From Clostridia bacterium (GTDB lineage: Bacteria; Bacillota; Clostridia; Oscillospirales; RGIG7773): a DNA stretch of 7,469 nucleotides. Position 1 is the stretch's first letter. Each line of letters opens with the position of its first letter. Shown here in pieces: positions 1-5,511 of the stretch. The DNA lies in the NCBI GenBank assembly GCA_017554835.1, contig JAFZHO010000042.1:1-7469 (forward strand). Reading direction: 5' to 3'. The position numbers and the translations under genes were made by a program. The notes under the pieces were generated by a model. That model saw nothing but the letters and a program-made list of their open reading frames with translations, made no database searches and had not been told where the DNA came from.

Positions 1-7
1 AAAGGAG
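1..7 (+). promoter_or_regulatory. Ribosome-binding site of the metallophosphoesterase gene
   Basis: AAAGGAG lies 8 nt before the ATG at 16, which is good Shine-Dalgarno spacing. It decides the start. A GTG at 7 is in frame and would add three residues, but it overlaps this site and has no ribosome-binding site of its own in the window. Confidence 0.8.
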
Positions 8-15
8 TGAGAACT

Positions 16-591
16 ATGAAAATACTTGTTATATCCGATGTGGAAAGCAAACTCCTATTAGATCATTACGAGGAAAATCACCTTGAAGATATTGAACTTA
101 TTTTGTCGGCAGGAGACTTATCGTATTCTTATTTGCAAGATGTTAAATCAAATATAAAAGCACCGTTATATTTCGTTAAGGGAAACCATTATGAATTTAA
201 ACTAAAATTATTCGATAGAGAGTTTATTGAGTGGAAATGCCTTGAATTTAAAGGGATAAGAATTGCAGGGATTGGATGTTGTATTCATGATGAAATTGTT
301 TCCGAAGAAGAAATGGAGAAACTACTTGATAAACTATATAAAAAAATCAAAAAGAAAAACGGCGTTGATATTGTTGTTTCTCATTTTCCACTGATGGATT
401 ACGGTGACGGAAGTGATGGAACTCATAAAGGATATAGTGCAATCAAAGACTTTATAATAAAAATAAAACCAAAATATTTTATTTATGGACATAACCACTT
501 AAACTACGGAAGAAATGAAAGAATAGAATATTTAGAAGATACGATTTTAATTAACGCATATGAAAAATACGTATTTGATTATAATTTCTAA
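16..591 (+). CDS. Calcineurin-like metallophosphoesterase, small YfcE-type, D-x-E variant
   Basis: This 191-residue protein is a probable cytoplasmic metal-dependent phosphoesterase or phosphodiesterase of the calcineurin-like superfamily; its substrate is unknown. Visible motifs, in family order, are ISDVES (D8, E10), AGD (G33-D34), GNH (56-58), SHFP (H123) and GHNH (158-161). In the general family the first motif is D-x-H, but here Glu10 occupies the His position. From memory, a Firmicutes subfamily carries a similar SDxES motif, so this may be a subfamily trait rather than a defect. There is no signal peptide or membrane segment, and the length suits the compact class. The ATG at 16 is preferred over the GTG at 7 because of its ribosome-binding site. 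The gene is first of five co-directional genes and sits 21 bp before the next. Leucine codons lean to TTA/CTA, unlike the downstream genes. The superfamily is secure; the biological role is not. Confidence 0.85.
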   Translation: MKILVISDVESKLLLDHYEENHLEDIELILSAGDLSYSYLQDVKSNIKAPLYFVKGNHYEFKLKLFDREFIEWKCLEFKGIRIAGIGCCIHDEIVSEEEMEKLLDKLYKKIKKKNGVDIVVSHFPLMDYGDGSDGTHKGYSAIKDFIIKIKPKYFIYGHNHLNYGRNERIEYLEDTILINAYEKYVFDYNF

Positions 592-612
592 TTCGTCTAA
601 AGGAGAAGTAAT

Positions 613-1392
613 ATGAAAAAAGTAATTTTAATTTCAATTGACGGTATGAGACCTGACGGACTAAAAAAATGCGGTAATCCATATCTTGATGAACTTATTC
701 AGAAGTCTTCATATACCTTTGAGGGCAGAACGGTATTTCCTTCTATAACGTTGCCCTGCCATTTATCTATGTTTCATAGCGTGCCACCCGAGAGGCACGG
801 AACTCTCTCAAATGATTACGTCATTCCCGTAAGACCTGTAAACGGCCTTTTCGAAGTTTTGAAGGCAAACGGCAAAAAGTGCGCAATGTATTACGGTTGG
901 GAGCCTCTTCGTGATATTGGGAGAGTGGGTTCTCTTATTTCTTCGGAATACGTTAATTCATATTCCTTTGACCATACCGATGCTATGCTTACTCAGCGTG
1001 CTCTGGATTATATAAAACTTGCTAAGCCTGATTTTGTTTTTCTATATATGGTTGAAACGGACGAAAAGGGCGGTCATGATATAGGTTGGATGAGCGATAC
1101 TTATCTAAATTATATTAACCTTGCAATAGATAACGTAAAAAAAGTTATAAAAGAAGCAGGCGATGATTATACCATTATAGTAACTGCGGACCACGGTGGC
1201 CACGATAGATACCATGGAACTGATATGGATGCGGATATGACCATACCAATGATATTTTATGGAGAAGACTTTCCTGATGGAGTCAAACTTGATAACGCAA
1301 GTATTCTGGATATCGCTCCAACAATAGTGGATATTATGGGAATTTATCCCCCAAGAGAATGGGAAGGAAAAAGTCTTATTATCAGAGAATAA
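613..1392 (+). CDS. Alkaline-phosphatase superfamily hydrolase (nucleotide pyrophosphatase/phosphodiesterase-like)
   Basis: This 259-residue cytoplasmic hydrolase has the two-metal alkaline-phosphatase fold in its short NPP-like form; no signal peptide is visible. Predicted metal and catalytic residues are Asp10 (SIDGMRPDG), Thr46 as the likely nucleophile in FPSITLPCH (42-50), Asp150 and His155 in TDEKGGHDIGW, Asp193-His194 in TADHGG, and His201 in YHGTD. The set is complete for an active NPP-type phosphodiesterase or phosphatase acting on phosphate mono- or diesters; the true substrate cannot be read from sequence. The Asp150-His155 spacing is one residue longer than the D-x-x-G-H common in NPPs. 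A ribosome-binding site, AAAGGAG at 599-605, lies 7 nt before the ATG. The gene lies 21 bp after the metallophosphoesterase and 32 bp before recD2, so co-transcription is likely. A phosphonoacetate-hydrolase-like or sulfatase-like activity is possible but less likely: sulfatases carry a C/S-x-P-x-R signature that is absent here. Confidence 0.85.
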   Translation: MKKVILISIDGMRPDGLKKCGNPYLDELIQKSSYTFEGRTVFPSITLPCHLSMFHSVPPERHGTLSNDYVIPVRPVNGLFEVLKANGKKCAMYYGWEPLRDIGRVGSLISSEYVNSYSFDHTDAMLTQRALDYIKLAKPDFVFLYMVETDEKGGHDIGWMSDTYLNYINLAIDNVKKVIKEAGDDYTIIVTADHGGHDRYHGTDMDADMTIPMIFYGEDFPDGVKLDNASILDIAPTIVDIMGIYPPREWEGKSLIIRE

Positions 1393-1410
1393 AATATTTT
1401 AAATTTTATT

Positions 1411-1420
1411 AAGGAGGTGA
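1411..1420 (+). promoter_or_regulatory. Consensus ribosome-binding site of recD2
   Basis: AAGGAGGTGA is a full-length match to the anti-Shine-Dalgarno end of 16S rRNA. Its AGGAGG core ends 7 nt before the ATG at 1425. It is the strongest such site in the window and fixes the recD2 start. Confidence 0.85.
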
Positions 1421-1424
1421 AAAT

Positions 1425-3644
1425 ATGGAAGAAGAAATAATAAAACTTTCCGGAACTATTGAAGGAATAATATATAAAAACGAAGAAAACGGATATACCG
1501 TTTGCGATATGGAGGTTTCTGACGAACTTATTACGGTGGTTGGGATTATTCCTTTTGTATCTGTTGGCGAGGAGGTTGAGGTTTCGGGCAAATGGATTTA
1601 TCATAAAAACTTTGGCAGGCAGTTTCAGGTTTCTATGATAGAGAAAAAAATGCCGGGAGAAAAAACCTCAATGCTTAAATATCTCAGCGGCGGAAATATC
1701 AAAGGAATCGGCGAAGCAACTGCCATAAAAATAGTTGATTTATTCGGCGATGATACCTTTAACGTAATCGAAAATGAGCCGATGAGACTTACCGAGATTA
1801 AGGGAATTTCCGAGAAAAAAGCCATTGATATTTCTGAGCAATTTCAAAAGCAGTTTGGTATTCGCCAGCTTATTATCTTTCTTCAACCATATAATATAAG
1901 ACCATCCTCTATAATAAAAATATTCAAAAATCTTGGTGGCGGAGCCATTGATTTAATAAAAATGAACCCCTATATTCTCTGCGAAAACAGGTTTTCCATA
2001 ACCTTTCAGACCTGCGACGAAATCGCTATGGATATAAACTTCTCGGGGGATGAAAAGTATCGTGTTATGGCGGCAATAAAATACGTTTTATCCCATAATA
2101 CCTTAAACGGTCATACCTTTGTTCCAAAGGATAAGCTTTTTGCCATTGTTACGGATATGCTTGAAATCGACGAGATTATACTTGAAGAATCTTTTGATAC
2201 TCTTAAAAGAAATCTCGAAATATATTCAGTGGGGACAAAGTTTTCCGATGAGAGCGTTTTTCTCGAAAAATCATTTACTGCCGAAAGATATATTGCAACA
2301 AAGCTTTCCGAAATGAATTTATCAAAAAAAGGCAGAATTGATGAGATTGACGATTTGATTTTGGATATTGAAAAAGAAAATAGCATAATATATTCAGATA
2401 GTCAGAAAGAAGCCATAAAAAAGGCGTGCACTAATGATATATTCGTTTTAACAGGTGGCCCCGGAACGGGAAAGACCACCGTTTTGAATGGGATTATAAG
2501 CTTATATAAAAAACTTGATAAAAAAATCCTTCTCGCAGCGCCTACGGGCCGTGCGGCGAAAAGAATGACCGAGGTAACGGGGGAAGAGGCGAGAACAGTT
2601 CATAAACTTCTTGAGATGGACTTTAACGAGGATGAAAACGCAGTCCGTTTTTGCAAAAACGAGTCAAACACTCTTGACTGCGATATAGTTATCGTTGACG
2701 AGTTTTCCATGATGGATATTTATTTATTGGAGGCGCTTTTGAGGGCAATGCCACGAAATGCAGGGCTTTTTATGGTAGGGGATGCAAATCAGCTGCCTTC
2801 CGTTGGTGCAGGGAACGTTTTTCGGGATATTATTGAGAGTAATACCGTTGAATCCTGCATTCTTGACAAGATTTATAGGCAGAGCGAAGAAAGTAAAATC
2901 GTTCTTAATGCCCACCGCGTTTTGAATGGGGAATATCCTGATTTGAAAGATAAGAAAAGTGATTTCTTTTTTATCAGATGTCTTGATGATGATATGCTAT
3001 GCGAAACCGTTAAAGACCTTTGCAGTAAGAGATTGCCCAAAACATACGGATATAATGAATATGATGATATTCAGGTTATATGCCCCTCGAAGAAATCTTC
3101 AACGGGAACTTATAATCTCAATAAAATCCTGAGGGAAGCTATTAACCCCAAGGATAATGCAAAAAAAGAAAAAGAGTTCAAGGACGTTATCTTCCGAGAG
3201 GGAGATAAGGTTATGCAAATTAAGAATAATTATGATATAATATGGAAAAAACCTACCGGTGAGACGGGGGTTGGTATCTATAACGGGGATATGGGGATTA
3301 TATCCGAGATAAATCACGCTTCAAGGCAGTTTACGGTTAAGTATGATGATAAAACTGTTTTTTACGAGTTTGAAAACTTTGAAGAAATTGAGCACGCATA
3401 CGCAATAACCATTCATAAAAGCCAGGGAAGTGAATTTCCTTGCGTTATTATCCCTGTTTTAAAAGGTCCGCCTATATTGTTTTATAGGAATTTATTATAT
3501 ACTGCAATAACAAGAGCCAAAGAAAACGTTATTATAATCGGTAATGATAAGCTCGTTTTAAATATGGTGGACAATAATAAAAATATAAAGAGGTATACGG
3601 GTCTTGAAACTTTTTTGGAAGTCTTATATTCCCAGGATTTATAA
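1425..3644 (+). CDS. recD2: ATP-dependent RecD2-type DNA helicase (SF1B)
   Basis: This 739-residue protein is a RecD-like 5'-3' superfamily 1B helicase of the RecBC-independent type (B. subtilis YrrC/RecD2), acting in DNA repair and replication-fork maintenance. An N-terminal OB-like segment (about 1-75) precedes a helix-hairpin-helix region (about 80-200; GGNIKGIG near 89-96 and TEIKGISEKKA near 123-133). These mark RecD2 as opposed to RecD of RecBCD. The helicase core follows: Walker A GGPGTGKTT (344-352, Lys350), motif Ia APTGRAAKR (372-380), Walker B VDEFSMMD (424-431), motif III GDANQLPSVGAG (452-463), motif IV YRQ (484-486), a SH3-like insert, motif V ITIHKSQGSE (661-670) and motif VI AITRAKE (694-700). 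All catalytic motifs are intact and the length is normal. The last 41 bp overlap the next gene, suggesting translational coupling with comF. Confidence 0.96.
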   Translation: MEEEIIKLSGTIEGIIYKNEENGYTVCDMEVSDELITVVGIIPFVSVGEEVEVSGKWIYHKNFGRQFQVSMIEKKMPGEKTSMLKYLSGGNIKGIGEATAIKIVDLFGDDTFNVIENEPMRLTEIKGISEKKAIDISEQFQKQFGIRQLIIFLQPYNIRPSSIIKIFKNLGGGAIDLIKMNPYILCENRFSITFQTCDEIAMDINFSGDEKYRVMAAIKYVLSHNTLNGHTFVPKDKLFAIVTDMLEIDEIILEESFDTLKRNLEIYSVGTKFSDESVFLEKSFTAERYIATKLSEMNLSKKGRIDEIDDLILDIEKENSIIYSDSQKEAIKKACTNDIFVLTGGPGTGKTTVLNGIISLYKKLDKKILLAAPTGRAAKRMTEVTGEEARTVHKLLEMDFNEDENAVRFCKNESNTLDCDIVIVDEFSMMDIYLLEALLRAMPRNAGLFMVGDANQLPSVGAGNVFRDIIESNTVESCILDKIYRQSEESKIVLNAHRVLNGEYPDLKDKKSDFFFIRCLDDDMLCETVKDLCSKRLPKTYGYNEYDDIQVICPSKKSSTGTYNLNKILREAINPKDNAKKEKEFKDVIFREGDKVMQIKNNYDIIWKKPTGETGVGIYNGDMGIISEINHASRQFTVKYDDKTVFYEFENFEEIEHAYAITIHKSQGSEFPCVIIPVLKGPPILFYRNLLYTAITRAKENVIIIGNDKLVLNMVDNNKNIKRYTGLETFLEVLYSQDL
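3587..3593 (+). promoter_or_regulatory. Ribosome-binding site of comF inside recD2
   Basis: AAAGAGG inside the recD2 coding sequence lies 10 nt before the TTG at 3604. It is weaker than the other sites here, but it is the only purine-rich site near an in-frame start for the ComF frame and so supports the TTG. Confidence 0.5.
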
Positions 3645-4335
3645 AAATATTTTATGGTTATTTTTTCCTCATCGATGCGTTTTCTGTAACGAAGTTGTAA
3701 AACGGAAGGAAATAACTTGCCAAAAATGTGAAAAAGAAGTAAAATTTATAAAAGACAATACCTGTCGGCTTTGCGGCAGAGATATTGAAAACTGTTTTTG
3801 CGGAAATGAAAAGTGTTATTATCTTCGAAACGTTACCTGCTTCTATTACCATAAAGCAGGGGCTAAGGGAATAATAAATTTCAAGGTTTCTTATCCCGAC
3901 GATAGAAAACTTGACGTATTTTCAGACTTTATGGCGGATAAAATTAAAAAATCCTATATTGGCGTTGATTTTGATATTATTGCGCCCGTGCCCTTGCATA
4001 AAAGAAAATTTCGTAAAAGAGGATATAATCAGTCCTTCCTTTTGGCAAAATGGATTTCAAAAAAGTCAGATATAAAGCTTATCGGCGATTTGCTCATCAA
4101 GTGGAAGGAAACGCCGGGGCAACATAAGCTTAACCGTGAAGAGAGAAGAAAAAATCTCAAGGATTCATTTAAGGTTAACGAAAAATATGATATAAAAGGT
4201 CTTAGAATTTTGCTTATAGACGACGTAATAACAACGGGGTCATCCCTTAACGAGTGTTCAAGAATGCTTATTAAAATGGGAGCAGATTCTGTTTATTGCG
4301 CCACTTTAGCAGCAACCGGGAAAAAGGAGGAATAA
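3604..4335 (+). CDS. comF: ComF family protein, zinc-finger phosphoribosyltransferase
   Basis: This 243-residue protein is of the ComF/GntX type, a family tied to natural transformation (single-stranded DNA uptake) in Bacillus and Haemophilus but also widespread in non-transformable bacteria. The N-terminal zinc-binding region has Cys pairs C25-x2-C28, C39-x2-C42, C54-x2-C57 and C64-x-C66. The type I phosphoribosyltransferase domain follows, with APVPLHKRKFRKRGYNQS (127-144) and the PRPP-binding loop LLIDDVITTGSS (203-214, Asp206-Asp207). The start is TTG at 3604. No ATG or GTG occurs in frame before the first Cys pair, and the N-terminus MKLFW...FFPHRCVFC resembles the family. It overlaps recD2 by 41 bp, and its last codons form the mreB ribosome-binding site. 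The family is secure. Whether it serves competence here cannot be told, since no other com gene is in view. The exact start is moderately sure. Confidence 0.93.
   Translation: MKLFWKSYIPRIYKNILWLFFPHRCVFCNEVVKRKEITCQKCEKEVKFIKDNTCRLCGRDIENCFCGNEKCYYLRNVTCFYYHKAGAKGIINFKVSYPDDRKLDVFSDFMADKIKKSYIGVDFDIIAPVPLHKRKFRKRGYNQSFLLAKWISKKSDIKLIGDLLIKWKETPGQHKLNREERRKNLKDSFKVNEKYDIKGLRILLIDDVITTGSSLNECSRMLIKMGADSVYCATLAATGKKEE
4324..4330 (+). promoter_or_regulatory. Ribosome-binding site of mreB inside the comF 3' end
   Basis: AAGGAGG overlaps the Lys-Glu-Glu codons that end comF and lies 7 nt before the TTG at 4338 (10 nt before a second TTG at 4341). It decides the mreB start against the in-frame ATG at 4296, which lies deep in comF and lacks such a site. 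Confidence 0.8.
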
Positions 4336-4337
4336 AA

Positions 4338-5354
4338 TTGTTGGGTCAGATAATCGGTATAGATTTGGGAACGTCTTCGGTGGTTGTTTTTTCAAAAGAG
4401 AGAGGAATCATTTTAGAGGAGCCGTCCGTAGTCGCTTATGAAGAGCATACGGGAGATATAATCGCGGCAGGTAAAGAGGCAGAGGCCATTTTCGGAAGAG
4501 AGCCCGTCGGCGTTATCGCAGAAAAGCCACTTAGAAACGGCGTTATTTATAACTACGATATAGCAAGAGAAATGCTTAAAATATTCTTAAAAAGGTCATT
4601 GAAAGGTCAGTTCCTCAGAAGCACTATCGTTGCCTGCGTGCCAAGTAATTCCACCGAGATAGAAAGAAGAGCGGTGAGAGATGCGGCAAAAGGAACGGGT
4701 GCCAAAAAGGTTTATATTCTTGAAGAACCAATGGCGGCGGCAATCGGAGCAGGCCTTCCCGTTGATGAACCTTTTGGAAGCGCCATTTTCGATATGGGGG
4801 GCGGAACGTCTGATTTTGCAGTTATTTCTCTTGGTGGAGTTGTTACCTCTGAATCAATAAATATTGCGGGTAACGCCTTCGATTCTGAAATTATAAAATA
4901 CGTAAAGAAAAAATATAATATTCATATCGGTCAGAAAAGCGCAGAAAAACTGAAAATCGAAATCGGCGGAATTTATAAAGCGCCACTTGAAAATCTTACT
5001 ATGAAGGTAGGAGGAAGGGACGCTATTGATGGACTTCCCAAAACCGTTGAAATTTCCACCTATGATATTTGCGAGGCCCTTGAAGAATGCGGAGAAGAGA
5101 TACTGAAATGTATCAATAGGGTTCTTGAAATAACCCCTCCTGAAATGTCCGGTGATATAAGATGCAACGGCATTACTTTATCAGGTGGTTCAAGTCTTAT
5201 CAGAGGACTTGATTCTCTTATTAAGGACCGGCTTGATATAAACGTTCACTATGCACCCGACCCCACAAGATGCGTTGCATACGGAACGGGATATTATCAC
5301 GATTTTATTTTGAAAAATAAAGATCTTTTAAGCGGAATTGAAGAACTTATCTAA
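4338..5354 (+). CDS. mreB: MreB/Mbl-family bacterial actin, rod-shape determining protein
   Basis: This 338-residue actin homologue forms membrane-bound filaments that guide peptidoglycan synthesis in rod-shaped cells. The ATPase motifs are in order: phosphate-1 GIDLGTSS (7-14, Asp9), IEEP-type catalytic motif LEEPMAAAIGAGLPV (128-142, Glu129-Glu130), phosphate-2 FDMGGGTSDF (151-160, Asp152), the family block GQKSAEKLKIEIG (198-210), and the adenosine motif LSGGSSLIRGLD (291-302). The length is typical. I place the start at TTG 4338, 2 nt after the comF stop, because the N-terminus then matches family members and the ribosome-binding site is well spaced. An ATG at 4296 would add 14 odd residues encoded inside comF. 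Unlike classical mre operons, no mreC or mreD follows; a terminator comes directly after. It could therefore be an Mbl/MreBH-type paralogue or the cell's main MreB with dispersed partners. The symbol is by family, not orthology. Confidence 0.92.
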   Translation: MLGQIIGIDLGTSSVVVFSKERGIILEEPSVVAYEEHTGDIIAAGKEAEAIFGREPVGVIAEKPLRNGVIYNYDIAREMLKIFLKRSLKGQFLRSTIVACVPSNSTEIERRAVRDAAKGTGAKKVYILEEPMAAAIGAGLPVDEPFGSAIFDMGGGTSDFAVISLGGVVTSESINIAGNAFDSEIIKYVKKKYNIHIGQKSAEKLKIEIGGIYKAPLENLTMKVGGRDAIDGLPKTVEISTYDICEALEECGEEILKCINRVLEITPPEMSGDIRCNGITLSGGSSLIRGLDSLIKDRLDINVHYAPDPTRCVAYGTGYYHDFILKNKDLLSGIEELI

Positions 5355-5359
5355 TAAAA

Positions 5360-5390
5360 GCCGATAGCAGATAGTCTGTTATCGGCATTT
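5360..5390 (+). terminator. Rho-independent terminator after mreB
   Basis: An 11-bp stem, GCCGATAGCAG (5360-5370) with CTGTTATCGGC (5376-5386), contains one G-U wobble and a 5-nt loop, and is followed by ATTTTATAT. It begins 5 nt after the mreB stop. A's upstream (5356-5358) face the T's downstream, so a weaker bidirectional role is possible. The U-run is short (4 T's), so termination may be incomplete and allow some read-through into valS. Confidence 0.85.
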
Positions 5391-5406
5391 TATATGGGTT
5401 TATGGA

Positions 5407-5434
5407 TTAATAAAGTCAAATATTTATATATAAT
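5407..5434 (+). promoter_or_regulatory. Possible distal sigma-A promoter for valS
   Basis: A perfect -10 TATAAT (5429-5434) follows a weak -35 TTAATA (5407-5412) with 16-nt spacing. The surrounding TATA-rich sequence makes a chance match likely. It would give a start near 5441. Confidence 0.3.
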
Positions 5435-5439
5435 CTTGG

Positions 5440-5468
5440 TTGAAAAACCTTGTCAAATCTGTTATTAT
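5440..5468 (+). promoter_or_regulatory. Probable sigma-A promoter for valS
   Basis: TTGAAA (5440-5445) and TATTAT (5463-5468) each match the sigma-A consensus at five of six positions, with the ideal 17-nt spacing. Transcription would start near 5475, giving a leader of about 37 nt. It lies between the mreB terminator and valS, where a promoter is expected. Confidence 0.6.
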
Positions 5469-5497
5469 ATATTGGTATGTCAAAACTTTTATGTTTT

Positions 5498-5503
5498 AGG
5501 AGG
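5498..5503 (+). promoter_or_regulatory. Ribosome-binding site of valS
   Basis: AGGAGG lies 8 nt before the ATG at 5512. Strength and spacing are near ideal, as expected for a highly expressed aminoacyl-tRNA synthetase. Confidence 0.85.
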
Positions 5504-5511
5504 AAAAAATA

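Larger units (their letters stand above)
16..5390 (+). other. Inferred five-gene transcription unit (two hydrolases, recD2, comF, mreB)
   Basis: The five genes share one strand with gaps of 21, 32, -41 and 2 bp. I see no terminator-like hairpin between them, and one follows the last. No sigma-A promoter stands out in the short gaps. The promoter must lie upstream of the window, and further genes may precede. Co-transcription is inferred from spacing only. Confidence 0.6.

Noticed and set aside
7..15. GTG start for the metallophosphoesterase
   Set aside because: It overlaps the ribosome-binding site for ATG 16 and adds three residues before the MKILVISD start typical of the family.
2111..2386. 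Overlapping open frames on both strands in the middle of recD2 (also 1344-1604, 1625-1825, 2724-2915 and 3099-3317)
   Set aside because: All are low-complexity or motif-free shadows of the intact RecD2 frame, with no suitable ribosome-binding sites of note.
4296..4337. Upstream ATG that would extend MreB by 14 residues
   Set aside because: It lies inside comF with no ribosome-binding site, and the extra residues do not resemble MreB. TTG 4338 has a well-spaced AAGGAGG.
5438..5449. Small inverted repeat GGTT-GAAA-AACC over the valS -35 region
   Set aside because: Only a 4-bp stem; in such AT-rich sequence it is expected by chance and does not extend outward.
5450..5478. Alternative promoter TTGTCA with TGGTAT at 17 nt
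   Set aside because: The -10 match is poor compared with TTGAAA-17-TATTAT just upstream.
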